Below are positions 1 to 10,215 of a DNA stretch of 64,000 nt, one piece after another. Positions within the stretch are counted from its first letter, which is position 1. The number at the start of each line of letters is the position of its first letter. The notes under the pieces were generated by a model that worked only from the letters and a program-made list of their open reading frames with translations, had not been told where the DNA came from and did no database searches. The translations under genes and the position numbers were made by a program. This DNA is from Symbiodinium natans. Lineage: Eukaryota; Sar; Dinophyceae; Suessiales; Symbiodiniaceae. The stretch covers positions 670,001 through 734,000 of the forward strand of contig CAJNDS010001402.1 in NCBI GenBank assembly GCA_905221605.1, given 5' to 3'.

Positions 1-292
1 CTGAACCTTTCTGAAGTCTCAGAACTGTCCTAAACCCCAAGCCCTGAACCGAAAGTCTCAAAGCCTCAAATAACAGTCATCGATCAGGCACTCATCCGGC
101 AGCAAGAGCATCAGGTGCCCGTGAGGCCGAAACCGAGGGAGAGACGCATTTACTACTAATTGCTTATCAGAACCCAAAATTAAAGAAAAACTCAATTCCT
201 TATGAAGGGTAATATAGGGACTATAATTTTCCTTTTGGGGTTCTGAAGCAAATAGTAGTTGAGGCTCTACGTACGGTTGTCGGTGTGTTGAG
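1..292. other. No gene seen
   Basis: The stretch holds short degenerate CCTAAACC-like motifs at its left edge and AT-rich sequence. I see no coding frame or RNA gene. Confidence 0.5.
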
Positions 293-856
293 TCAGTTTA
301 ACGTGTAGGTTTCGAGCTCCCACCCGGAGGTTTTCAAGAGTAGAAGCACGTTTGATCTTAGGAATGGTCGCGAGTCCTTTATAAAGCGTGGGCTGCCTAC
401 ATCATCGGTCGCACTGGCAACAAGCCCCCGAATGACCAGCTTCTGGGATTTTGTGATGGCATGAGCTTGATTGCACTGCAGAAGAGCTGCTGACATGATC
501 GGAAGTGAGTCCTCAAATGCCACTACGATCTTCAACGAAGCAGTTCGTCGTTCAACCAGTTGAATCGTTTGCATAGTGTGTCCAGAGTTGGACTGTGTAC
601 CGCGAAGAATTTACACAGTCAGAGGAAGGACCAGAAGGCGACCTATGACGATCTTGGCTACCGCAGAAGGGCTGTAGGCAGAGGTGTGGGCTCTAGACGG
701 CCTTTTTGTTGAGGCCAGTCCTTTGCAGACCACCGCAGAAGTGCTTCCGACCTCCTCCCACAGCATCTGTGCCGCGCTTAGATGCTTCGGGGGGTCCGGG
801 ATTTGGAAGGCAGGAACTATTGAAATCTTCATGCGAGGCAGCATGTTGGAGCTCAA
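293..856 (-). pseudogene. Minus-strand coding-like locus with one internal stop
   Basis: Reading right to left, an 81-codon stretch and a 93-codon stretch lie in the same frame and are separated by a single TAA at 611-613. Both have protein-like composition (for example MKISIVPAFQIPDPPKHL early and AITKSQKLVIRGLVAS late). No domain is recognised. The stop could be removed by a 24-nt GTGTAA...CACAG segment (593-616), but that is shorter than any credible intron, so a decayed gene is the simpler reading. The opposite strand also has an ORF over 684-929 with poorer composition. Confidence 0.38.
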
Positions 857-1144
857 AGCTCAGGGCGTGAACCCCAAACCCTGTACTAGGATTTCTTTAC
901 ACGGTTTGGAGCCTGTGCTTCGGGTTTGAACTCGAATGTGCCACATACACAAGTCAAGAAGAACCAGATTGCAATCTTGAGAAGATTGTTGACAGCTTGC
1001 CACGGGCTGGAATTGCGCAGACAAGAAACAGGAGTGCGCACAGTCAAGTCCCTGATCATCTCAAATCCAGTTCCTGATCACAACGTAAGGTTACAAGATA
1101 TCGCCCAAGTATTCCGGCAGTACAGGTGCTGAGGATTCAGCACC

Positions 1145-1870
1145 ATGCCATGTCTGCTCGATCTGAGCAATGGATTCTTGGTGGATGTGCTGGATCTTTC
1201 ATGCGATGGCTCTGTGCTAGAGCTTGCGGCGGCCTCTAAAGCCATGCAGAGTGCAGTCGAAGCTTGCCGATGGATAGCACCGGTTTGTAGCAGATTCCCC
1301 TGGCGGCATCTACAAGGCAAACTCAAGCTGAATGGGCTCTGGAGATACTGGGGCCTGGGAGACTTGAAGAGGAATCCAATTCCGTTTGCCACCCTATGCT
1401 GCGAAATCGAGTTTCAAAACTTGGCGGAGGTCATGGCCTTTCTCCGAGCTGCCAACCACCTTGCAGCTGACACGGTTGATGGGCAGGTGACTTTTGTCAA
1501 CAAGTTTGCCTTCGAGGCCGGGGATGTCGCTCATCTCTACTTTGGAGAAGATGACGGCAACGGCAGGTGGTGCTCAGCAGGCCAGACGAAAGTTTTTTTC
1601 AATGGCCGTCCAGTAGAATGCAGCATCGAGGCCCATCGAGACGAAGAAGAAGAAGTCCCCTGGATTAATGTGTCTGTAGACCATGACTTGCCGATGAATC
1701 CCATGATTTCCTGCAGCAGCCTCCATTTGCCGGAGCTGAGGATGGAGGCCAGCCTTGGAAGTGTTTATGATGTTCACGACCTTCAGGCGGAATCTCCTCT
1801 AACGGAGTTGGTGCGCGCCAGCAAGCCGCTTCCAATGTTTTTGGGCGTCACGGGGTTTGACGCCGCTTGA
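1145..1870 (+). CDS. Intronless hypothetical protein with F-box-like N-terminus
   Basis: This is an uninterrupted 241-codon ORF with a good start context (CACCATGCC at 1141). Residues 5-40 (LSNGFLVDVLDLSCDGSVL, then ELAAASKAMQSAVEA) have the leucine spacing and A-A-x-S-K pattern of an F-box helix set, the module that ties substrate receptors to SCF ubiquitin ligases through Skp1. The rest (a WRYWGLGDL segment, then mixed beta-like sequence with acidic patches such as GEDDGNG and DEEEEV) is unrecognised and may be a substrate-binding part. The ORF has no introns, unlike the spliced genes around it, which fits a retro-inserted copy. The F-box call is inference from pattern; the existence of the ORF is direct. 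Confidence 0.6.
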   Translation: MPCLLDLSNGFLVDVLDLSCDGSVLELAAASKAMQSAVEACRWIAPVCSRFPWRHLQGKLKLNGLWRYWGLGDLKRNPIPFATLCCEIEFQNLAEVMAFLRAANHLAADTVDGQVTFVNKFAFEAGDVAHLYFGEDDGNGRWCSAGQTKVFFNGRPVECSIEAHRDEEEEVPWINVSVDHDLPMNPMISCSSLHLPELRMEASLGSVYDVHDLQAESPLTELVRASKPLPMFLGVTGFDAA

Positions 1871-2265
1871 CGAGGCTGCAATCAGCAGATGCCTGCAGGG
1901 TGTCGTTGGAAGCAAAAAGCGATTGGCTTTTTCCGGGCTCAGACACCGGAGTCCTGTAATCAGTGCTAGGTTGCCCAAAGGGAAAGGAGAGGGAGGTGAC
2001 AAGATTAAGGTTGTAGGGCTGAGGGATCCGCTCTGATCATAAACTTGGCTGTTCAGTTTGCCTCTGCCACATTCTGGTTGAAGGTTGGACTCTCGGTGTC
2101 TTGATGCATTACAATCGCGGCACATGAGTCTCTATTCCACGATGATGAGGCCAGTTGTACACTCAAATCTCAAGGGCCGCCTGAACCCGAAACCGTAAAC
2201 CTTCGACCCCAAACCCTGACACCTTGTTCACCGTTTCATAAACAGGAAAGTCGATTTACCCTTCG
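1871..2265. other. Intergenic, nothing recognised
   Basis: This is the spacer after the F-box-like ORF, ending in CTAAACC/CCCTGA-type degenerate telomere motifs around 2190-2220. No coding frame is supported. Confidence 0.4.
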
Positions 2266-2589
2266 ATGTATGTCAGCTCTCCTTTCAAAGGGGCGCGCAT
2301 GGACCCTCTAGCTTCATGCAGTGTAGGAGACAGTCCCATGTCCGTCACAATGAGGCTATGCCCAGAGCAATGCACTGATGCGTCTCGTGTCCCCAGTGCC
2401 CTGTGCTTCGCTAAGGCTACTGCAATGCAGTCACAGCGATTTCCCGAAGCTTACGATCTCGATGAGGCCAACGGGGGTCCTCGTTCCAGTTTCTTGTGGT
2501 GGGCGCTGTTGCTTCCATCGTACAGAACTGTCAACATCGGGAATCTAGTTTACAGGCATAGGTTCGACAGGCACGTTGCAGCTGCTTGA
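2266..2589 (+). CDS. Possible 107-aa ORF, unknown
   Basis: ATG-initiated frame of 107 codons with mixed composition (segments MDPLASCSVGDSPMSVTM and FPEAYDLDEANGGPR look protein-like). There is no signal peptide, no recognisable domain and no splice evidence. It ends just before the TG microsatellite. It could equally be a chance ORF. Confidence 0.28.
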   Translation: MYVSSPFKGARMDPLASCSVGDSPMSVTMRLCPEQCTDASRVPSALCFAKATAMQSQRFPEAYDLDEANGGPRSSFLWWALLLPSYRTVNIGNLVYRHRFDRHVAAA

Positions 2590-2703
2590 GATGATCACAC
2601 CGTACCACACGCGAGCATGTAGACTTGAATCCACGACAACATGTTTTCGACAGGCCAGCGATTTCGACAGGCTCTTCAGCTTTGGAGAGACGCTATGCTG
2701 ACT

Positions 2704-2707
2704 TGTG

Positions 2708-2759
<52 letters not shown>

Positions 2760-2872
2760 TGGGTGTGCGTGCGTGGGTGGGTGGGTGGGTGGGTGTGTGT
2801 GTGTGTGGGTGTGTGTGTGTGTGTGTGTGTGTCTGTGTGTGTGTCTCTGTGTGTGTGTCTCTGTGTGTGTGT

Positions 2873-2938
<66 letters not shown>

Positions 2939-3331
2939 TGGTGTGGGTGTGTGGGTGTGGGTGTGGGTGTGTGGTGTGGGTGTGGTGTGGGTGTGGGTGT
3001 GGGTGTGGGTGTGGTGTGGTGTGGGTGTGGGTGGGGTGTGTGGGTGTGGGTGTGGGGTGGGTGTGGGTGTGGGTGGGTGTGGGTGGGGGTGGGTGTGTGT
3101 GTGGGTGTGGGTGTGGGTGTGGGTGTGGGTGTGGGTGTGGGTGTGGGTGTGCGTGTGCGTGTGCGTGTGCGTGCGCGTGCGCGTGCGCGTGCGCGTGTGC
3201 GTGTGCGTGTGCGTGTGCGTGTGCGTGTGCGTGTGCGTGTGCGTGTGCGTGTGCGTGTGCGTGTGCGTGTGATTGTGCGTGTGCGTGCACGCGTTCGCGC
3301 TCACGTTCGCGTTCGCGTGCGTGTTGCGTGT
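2704..3331. repeat. Long TG/TGCG microsatellite with zoned sub-motifs
   Basis: About 0.6 kb of almost pure alternating purine-pyrimidine DNA in zones: GTGC units (about 2706-2770), GGGT units, GT runs with CTCT interruptions, GTGGGT/GTGTGG units (about 2935-3150), then GTGTGC units to about 3275 and a degenerating GCGTTC tail. All frames on both strands are open because of the repeat, so the Cys/Val and His/Thr ORFs here are artefacts. A shorter GGGT run follows at about 3377-3410. Confidence 0.97.
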
Positions 3332-3706
3332 TGATTGTGCGAGGGCGCGCGCTTGTTGCGTGTTGAGTGCACGGGCTTGTGTGTGTGTGGGTGGGTGGGT
3401 GGGTGAGGGGCAGGGGTGTGGGTGTGCCCGTCTCTGAAGGTGCGAAGCTGGAGTTTTGATCTTGAAGCAAGAAGAGTCGGGCCTAAAGCAGTAATTAATT
3501 TCTTCGCATTTGAATGCATGTGGTCCTCCATGATGCAGCCGCGCTGATGTGGACACCAATGGGCTTGCGCATGTACCATAGGGTCGCAGGTTGCCATTGA
3601 TGGGCTGCAGCTCGCAACGTGAATGTGTGACGATGCAAGAAACGTAGTTTCTGCATGCGTTTCACATTGTCTGTAGGGGGCTCTGCTTTGTCGGAAACCC
3701 TCCCTG

Positions 3707-3804
3707 ATGCTCACAAGGACTGAGAGCTCTCACACCTCTGCCAGTAGCCATACGCGCCTTGACTGTATTCGGCCCAAACCCCCGTCACCTGGAGCGAGTG
3801 TGAG
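3707..3804 (+). CDS. Gene A exon 1 (unknown protein)
   Basis: Candidate first exon with ATG at 3707, reading MLTRTESSHTSASSH then RLDCIRPKPPSPGASV. It ends in phase 2 at a GCAAGT donor (3805), the GC form of the consensus. The next exon starts with the one base needed to restore frame. An upstream start or an extra exon is possible. Confidence 0.42.
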
Positions 3805-4054
3805 GCAAGTAATCCAATGACCACGCAAAGGAGGTAAGTTTGCTTATAATTACTGCTTCCAACTGTAAATTTCCTGAGTATAAATAAGTTCAATGGAAAA
3901 ATAAGGGCCTGCGGCCCTAGTTCTGGGGCATTGCAACCCTAAATCCCTCAAAGAAACCAACACCCTACATGATATCTCCCTATAGAAATTCAACCCCTCA
4001 ATGCCCCTCAAGGGCCTAAAGAATCGTCCCAAACCACTAAAATACCGCCCTCAG

Positions 4055-4130
4055 CGCCCGAGCTCAAGTCAGGCTCGACCAACAAGCACCTACAGAGATG
4101 CTTGAGGCTTGCAGATCTTTGGTTCGGGAC
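4055..4130 (+). CDS. Gene A exon 2
   Basis: The exon follows a CCCTCAG acceptor and ends in phase 0 at a GTAGGG donor. It reads ARAQVRLDQQAPTEMLEA then CRSLVRD, a charged helical sequence. Alternative frames are poor. Phase matches exons 1 and 3. Confidence 0.5.
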
Positions 4131-4565
4131 GTAGGGTTTATGAAGGGCTTTGGGGGCTTTGGCAGACTTTGGGTTTGGAATGGGGTGTTCAGAATCCTTA
4201 GAGTAGGGCTTTGGGTGTTTGGGACTTGGGTTTGGGTGTTGAGAAATCTAGGATTCTAACATTGTGTGGGTTACAGTATGGGGCTTCGGGGGCGTCTCGG
4301 ATGCCATTGTTCTGGAACATAGGTTTTAGGCGGGGTCAGGCTTCAGGATTTAGAGCTTGTAGAATTTGGTTTGGGGTGTTTAGGTCCTGAGCTGAGGGTT
4401 TTGGGCATATAGGGCGTTTTAAGTTTTCAGGGTTCGGGGAAAAAGTTAAAGAGATCTCTTGTCTCATAAGTCTTGAAAACTGGATTGCCGGTCCCAGCTC
4501 GCTGTGGTCCATCTGTTTGAACAAGCTCCCCAATCATCACGGACAAAAATAGGCAATCATGCAAG

Positions 4566-4736
4566 GTTGTCGAGAAGGGTGCCTACGAGGTAGCTGCAGA
4601 ATCTTATCACCACTCAGACCCCCTGCACGTTCTTAAAGAGCCGAGCTGGGACAACCTGAAGCCCGTTAAGTGTCAGCCGCTCCTGAAAGGAAGTCGACCC
4701 AGACGCTGGACCTGTGATACAGGAGGCAGGGAGCGG
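4566..4736 (+). CDS. Gene A exon 3
   Basis: Strong coding island of 57 codons after a TGCAAG acceptor, reading VVEKGAYEVAAESYHHSD and then HVLKEPSWDNLKPVKC. It ends at a GTCTGA donor; if read through it would stop at TGA 4740. The frame is phase 0 at both ends, which fits exons 2 and 4. Confidence 0.58.
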
Positions 4737-5274
4737 GTCTGAGTCTGGAGAGGGATGATTGGCAGCCCATCTTGGGATGATGGATAGCTGCCGTTGTTGC
4801 GGACGTCTGAAGGTGTTGTTTGAAATCGGTGTAGGCATCCTAAACCCCAATTTTTGTCCTTGACCAAGGACCACGGACCCCTCCCCCTTCCCTCCCCCCC
4901 CACCCAATTCTCCCTAAACCATAAACTCGAAACTGCAGGACGCTGATGAGCCCTTCAGCCCAGCTCCGTGGATGCAGTGGCCAAGTATTCGGTTTAGGGT
5001 TTTGGGGACGTTTAGGGGGAGTTAGCAACTTCGTGTTCAGGATGTTCGTTGGGTTCAGGATGTTGGGGGTTAGAGGGCTTTGGGGCTGTCGAGGGTTTAG
5101 AAGCGTTCAGCCTCAGCTGTTTAGGGCATCGGATGTTTTGGCTTCACGGTTTGGTAACCTAGGGTTTAATGGGAGTTCACGATAGTTTGGGGCCCTTGAT
5201 AAAGATTCCAAAATATGAAGATTTCGTTGTACTCAGGCCCGCAAGAAGCCCTAAACCCCAACCTCCAAATCGAG

Positions 5275-5358
5275 GTCCACACTCAGCTGGAGGAAGTACT
5301 GCATGACCTACACGAGATGGAGAAAGACTTGGAGATTCAGGCGCTCTGCCTGTGTTGA
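5275..5358 (+). CDS. Gene A last exon, short coiled coil
   Basis: Phase-0 exon after an ATCGAG acceptor, reading VHTQLEEVLHDLHEMEKDLE and ending in TGA at 5356-5358. The heptad-like leucines suggest a coiled coil. Joined with the three preceding exons the product is about 142 residues. It matches no family that I know. Confidence 0.55.
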   Translation, partial: VHTQLEEVLHDLHEMEKDLEIQALCLC

Positions 5359-6209
5359 GGCTGTGTGCTTTTAAGGCTTATGGGCATCCAGATACGGGTT
5401 TGGGGCTTTTCGGGGGTCCAGGGATCTAAGGTTTAGACTTTTAGGGCTTATAAGGTGGGGTTCAGGGTTTCGTTTAAGGGGAATGGGGGTCGACGATTGG
5501 GCGCATTCGCGCGTCCAAGGGCTTGTTGTTATTTATTATTATTTGTTTTTTGGGGGGGGTTGCGCCAGCACAGACAGGTTGTTCGGTTTGCAGGCCTGAG
5601 TGGGACCAAGCACCGCAAGGTATCGAATTTCTGCATTGAGGTAAAATATTTGTACAATATCATCAGACTAGGGATAGCATAAGATAAACAGATTGAGATG
5701 TTAGATGGTGATAGGATGATAGGACCATACGATAGACAAGGTTATAAGGTTGCGATCTCGGAATGTGAAAGATCACCCCCGTTGCAGGTTCGAACATATG
5801 ATCTCCGCCTCTCCGATCTCGAGGACCACAAACCTTAATACAGGAGCCGAAATACGCCCCTACTAAACCGACTAAACCCTAAACCCTAAACCCTACTCTC
5901 CCCTTAATAGTCCCATTCCAAGTATACAACCCCCAAACTACCCATTCTAATTCATCAGGCCCCAACCCTACACACACCCTGACCATGAGGGCTTAAACCA
6001 TTAAGCCTCGAAGATTCCTAAACAAACGCCTCCAAGTATTTGACGAAAATCAAGTAGATGCAGCTCCCAGGAGGACGCGGAGAAATCTGGAAGCGCGCAG
6101 ACAAACGAGCTCCCGGGCCTGCAGCCGGTTTGAGTTGTGATAACCTCAATAGTATAGGCTCCCACTCTACGGTGTAGTTTTTTAAATAAGTGGAGGGCGG
6201 CCAGGACCC
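5359..6209. other. Intergenic with telomere-like CCCTAAA units
   Basis: The stretch contains about three tandem CTAAACC(C) units at about 5868-5893 plus scattered single motifs. A GGTTCGAA at about 5790 looks like a tRNA T-loop but has no surrounding cloverleaf. No gene is supported. Confidence 0.5.
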
Positions 6210-6600
6210 CGGAGACACGGAGGTAGTATAAAAGTGCTGTTTAAATCGTGCATTTAAACGCCTACCCACCCCGCCACCCCCCACCCCTCCACCCCTCCAC
6301 CCCCTCCACCCCCTCCACCCCCTCCACCCCCTCCACCCCCTCCACCCCCTCCACCCCCACCCCCTCCACCCCCTCCACCCCTCCACCCACCCCTTTTGGA
6401 GGGGTGGAAGGGGTGGAAGGGGTGGAAGGGGTGGAAGGGGTGGAAGGGGTGGAAGGGGTGGAAGGGGTGGAAGGGGTGGAAGGGGTGGAAGGGGTGGAAG
6501 GGTGGAGGGGTGGAGGGGTACCGCTTGTTTAAATTGGGCTTGGCGGCCCGATCGAAACCCCGACGGAGGTAGTATAAAGTATCTGTTTAGATATTTAAAA
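6210..6600. repeat. Imperfect hairpin: C-rich arm plus G-rich arm, flanked by direct repeats
   Basis: The left arm (about 6265-6393) is a tandem of CCACCCCCT-type units. After a short spacer the right arm (about 6398-6518) is a tandem of GGGGTGGAA units. The arms are near reverse complements, differing by G versus A in each unit. Outside the arms, GGAGGTAGTATAAA followed by CTGTTTA occurs at about 6220 and again at about 6563 in the same orientation. ORFs here (proline-rich or GWRG-rich) come from the repeat. Confidence 0.92.
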
Positions 6601-6934
6601 ATCCGCATGTTTAAAAAGCGTCACCGTAGATTTCTACTTTGCATAGCGGAATTCCCCCTCCCAAATGAACCCTAATTTGGGAACCAGCCTCCGGTAAGTT
6701 GTCTATAAGCCGGCAAAGCGAGCAGGCGCGAAACTGGTGACCACTCTTGGGGTTGATCGTTCAAGGCTGCGTGGTTTTGGGGCGTAGTCCGAGGCCTGCG
6801 CACAGGTACGGAACCCTGTCTACCCAAGTCACTCCAGCCCAGACCTGCTCACGTGGTGCCATTCGAGCCTTGTAAGGTTTCGGTCAAAACTAGAAGAGGG
6901 ATGGCCCGAAAGCATCGATTTGCCGTGCGTTGAC

Positions 6935-7180
6935 TCCATGCAGTTGACTCTCTGCAGCCGAAGTGCATGCACTTGACAAATGTATCCACGAACATGGTTG
7001 CAGTCACTGTGCACTGCACTTGTCCACTGGACGTGTATGCACTTGAACTGCATGGCATTCAAGTGTGTGGAGTTGATGCCATGCACTTGTAGTCAACTCT
7101 ATACACTTCATCGGCATTGATTACAACGCCGAGCTCCACGGTGTACTGCGTTTGTACTACAAAAATCGACTTTCCAGACA
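6935..7180. repeat. Degenerate left remnants of the 14-mer and 61-mer repeats
   Basis: From 6935 to 7110 the words GCACTTG and GCATGCACTT recur irregularly and resemble the 14-bp unit found at 9885-10215. At 7140-7176 there is one isolated copy of the 61-bp unit core (TTTGTACTACAAAAATCGAC). The same two families flank the right side of the 42-mer block. Confidence 0.6.
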
Positions 7181-7597
7181 CGTTTGACATTTGGGCTTTT
7201 TGTCCTTGGGGCCCCAAACATCTTGCTGGAGGCGGGTGCCACACAAACTGTTTTCCCTACAAGTCGATTTTGGGCTGCTGTCATACCCGCCGCGCAAGTT
7301 TGAGCAGCTGTGCACTTTTACTCAAAAACTGATTCATGCGGAACCAGAAGTTTGTATAACAATGATTGGAGGAGTTAGACAAGACAAGCTTTGCACTAGC
7401 TGTTTTCGAGTCTTCTGCAATCCCAGCAGGGGAGGTGCTCGGCCCTTGGCCTGCTTCTGGCTGGCCTTCGACTTCGCAGCCGTTTTTTTGGGGCTTAGCT
7501 CAACTTCGCCTGCAAGTTCTGGCACTTTGATAAGCTGGCTTTCGGCAGCCTGCCACCTCTAGGCGGAAGGTGCCGGAGCTGGCCTGGGAAAGATTTG

Positions 7598-8335
7598 GAA
7601 CCAGCGAATTCGGGGACCATGCTATTTGCGATGGTTTTGGAACCAGCGAATTCGGTGACCATGGTACTTGCGATGGTTTTGGAACCACGATATTTACGAG
7701 GTTTTCGAGGCCCCGGAATTCGAGTCCCATGATATTTGCGAGCTTTTCGAGGAATTCGAGTCCCACGATATTTGCGATGGTTTCGACATCCCGGAGTTCG
7801 AGTGCCACGATATTTGCGAGGTTTTCGAGGCACCGGAATTCGAGTCCCACGATATTTGCAAGGGTTTTGAGGAATTCGAGTCCCACGACATTTGCGATGG
7901 TTTCGACATCCCGGAATTCGAGTCCCGCGATATTTGCGAGGTTTTCGAGGCCCCGGAATTCGAGTCCCACGAAATTTGCGAGTTTTTCGAGGAATTCGAG
8001 TCCCACGATATTTGGGATGGCTTCGACGTCCCGGAATTCGAGTCCCACATGTCCGTGAATTCGGGGACCATGGTATTTGCGATGGTTTTGGACCAGCGAA
8101 TTCGGGGACCATGGTATTTGCGATGCTTTTGGAAGAGCGATGGCTTTTGGAACCAGCGAATGGGGACCATGGTATTTGCGATGGTTTTGGAACCAGCGAA
8201 TACGGGGACCATGGTGTTTGCGATGGTTTTGGAAACAGCGAATTCGAGGACCATGGTATTTGCCATCGATGGTTTTGGAACCAGCGAATTCGGTGACCAT
8301 GGTATTTGCGATGGCTTTGGAACAACCAGCAAAAG
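7598..8335. repeat. 42-mer minisatellite block A with 120-bp higher-order period
   Basis: Units carry GAATTC and a TATTTGCGATGGTTTTGGAA-like core. Between about 7690 and 8045 three unit types alternate in a 120-bp higher-order repeat (GAGGTTTTCGAGG at about 7698, 7818 and 7938). From 8050 to 8335 simpler units of about 42 bp follow, some truncated. Because the main unit is divisible by three, long repetitive ORFs are open on both strands; I do not regard them as genes. Confidence 0.93.
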
Positions 8336-8375
8336 ACAAAAACATCCCCGTGTCTTCACGCACGCGGAAGTCCGT

Positions 8376-8995
8376 TGCCATATGCTATTTGCGGTGTTTT
8401 CGAGCTCCCAGATGTCGGTTACCGTGCTATTTGCGGTGTTTTTCAAGCGCCCAGATGTCCGTTACCATGCTATTTGCGGTGTTTTTCAGGCGCCCAGATG
8501 TCCGTTACCATGCTATTTGCGGTGTTTTCAAGCGCCCAGATGTCCGTTACCATGCTATTTGCGGTGTTTTCAAGCACCCAGATGTCCGTTACCGTGCTAA
8601 TTGCGGTGTTTCCAAGCGTTACCATGCTCTTTGCGCTGTTCTCAAGCGCCCAGACGTCGAGCGCCCAGATGTCCGTTACCGTGCTATTTGCGGTGTTTTC
8701 AAGCGCCCAGATGTCCGTTACCATGCTATTTGCGGTGTTTTCATGCGCCCAGATGTCCGTTACCGTGCTATTTGCGGTGCCCAGATGTCCGTTACCGTGC
8801 TATTTGCGGTGTTTTCAAGCGCCCAGATGTCCGTTACCGTGCTATTTGCGGTGTTTTCATGCGCCCAGATGTCCGTTACCATGCTATTTGCGGTGTTTTC
8901 AAGCGCCCCGATGTCCGTTACCATGCTGTTTGCGGTGTTTTCATGCGCCCAGATGTCCGTTACCATGCTATTTGCGGTGTTTTCAGACGCCCAGG
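8376..8995. repeat. 42-mer minisatellite block B
   Basis: About fourteen units of about 42 bp containing ATGTCCGTTACC and TATTTGCGGTGTTTTC, with a few truncated units (8605-8665, 8775-8790). The core ACCATGxTATTTGCGxTGxT is shared with block A, so A and B look like descendants of one unit. Confidence 0.94.
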
Positions 8996-9390
8996 GCGTC
9001 CGCGGCGTACTACGTCTGTACTACAAAAAGCCGACTTTCCAGCCACGGAAGCTCCGGGTGTCCCCGGCGTACTACGTCTGTACTACAAAAGTCGACTTTC
9101 CCCACGGAAGCTCCGGGCGTCCCCGACGTACTACATTTGTACTACAAAAGTCGACTATCCAGCCACGGAAGCTCCGGGTGTCCGCGGCGTACTACATTTG
9201 TACTACAAAAGTCGACTTTCCTGCCACGGAAGATCCGGGTGTCCGCGGCGTACTACGTTTGTACTACAAAAGTCTACTTTCCAGCCACGGAAGCTCCGGG
9301 TGTCCCCGGCGTACTACGTCTGTACTACAAAACTCGACTTTCCAGCCACGGAAGCTCCGCGTGTCCGTACTACAAAAGTCGACTTTGGCA
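8996..9390. repeat. 61-bp tandem repeat
   Basis: Six or so units of 59-62 bp. TACTACAAAA occurs at 9019, 9081, 9140, 9201, 9262, 9323 and 9367, each followed by GTCGACTTTCC-like sequence and a CACGGAAGCTCCGGGTGTCC segment. Confidence 0.93.
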
Positions 9391-9800
9391 CCGTGACCAC
9401 GCCGAAACCCGCAGAGGGGTTACGTTTGTATGTCAAAAAAGGCAAAAACACGATGGTTTTGGCACCGCGCCAACGCCGAAACCCGCAGAGGGGTTACGTT
9501 TGTATGTCAAAAAAGGCAAAAACACGATGGTTTTGGCACCGCGCCAACGCCGAAACCCGCAGAGGGTTGTCTGCGCCCACGAAAAAAAGTTCCAAAAACG
9601 ACGGTTTTAGCACCGCGACCCGGCGATTACCCGCAGAGGGTTGTCCGCGGTCAGAAAGAAACGTCAAAAAACGACGGTTTTGGCACTGCGACCACGCCGA
9701 AACCCGCAGAGGGTTGTCCGCGGACACAAAGAAACGTAAAAAAACGACGGTTTTAGCACCACGACCACGCCGAAACCCGCAGAGGGTTGCAATCCCGATT
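9391..9800. repeat. 74-bp tandem repeat
   Basis: Six units spaced 73-75 bp. GAAACCCGCAGAGG occurs near 9403, 9478, 9552, 9626 (diverged), 9699 and 9772, with AAAAACGACGGTTTTGGCAC between. The unit ends in a GGTTTTGGCACCG segment echoing the 42-mer core. Confidence 0.93.
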
Positions 9801-9884
9801 GGCGATGTCAACCCAGCCCGCCGCCTTAGAAAGAGTAATTTTAATTTAGAAATCTAGGACTGGGTACGAAGGTCTAGGCAATTC

Positions 9885-10215
9885 ACTCATTGCAATTCAC
9901 TCTATGCAATTCACTCTATGCACTTCACTCTATGCACTTCACTCTATGCACTTCACTCTATGCACTTCACTCTATGCACTTCACTCTATGCACTTGACTC
10001 TGTGCACTTCACTCTATGCACTTCACTCTGTGCACTTCACTCTATGCACTTCACTCTATGCGCTTCACTCTATGCACTTCACTCTGTGCACTTGACTCTA
10101 TGCACTTCACTCTATGCACTTCACTCTGTGCGCTTCACTCTATGCACTTCACTCTATGCACTTCGCTCTATGCGCTTCACTCTATGCACTTCACTCTATG
10201 TACTTCACTCTATGT
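9885..10215. repeat. 14-bp tandem repeat
   Basis: About 23 near-perfect copies of TATGCACTTCACTC with TATGCACTT/TGTGCGCTT variants. The Leu/Cys/Thr/Ser/His ORFs across it are artefacts of the period. Confidence 0.96.

Noticed and set aside
593..616. 24-nt intron repairing the minus-strand stop
   Set aside because: It is below any plausible intron length; a mutation is simpler.
2625..3559. Long ORFs on both strands (Cys/Val-rich and His/Thr-rich)
   Set aside because: They are produced by the TG/TGCG microsatellite, which has no stop codons in these phases.
5755..5835. Possible tRNA (GGTTCGAA T-loop-like)
   Set aside because: No acceptor, D or anticodon stems pair around it.
8376..8995. CRISPR-like appearance of regularly spaced repeats
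   Set aside because: Units are contiguous 42-mers without unique spacers, and the DNA is eukaryotic.
7495..9857. Repetitive ORFs of 250-440 codons on both strands
   Set aside because: The repeat periods keep several frames open at once; there are no starts, splice context or non-repeat domains. They may appear as predicted proteins in databases but that is not evidence of function.
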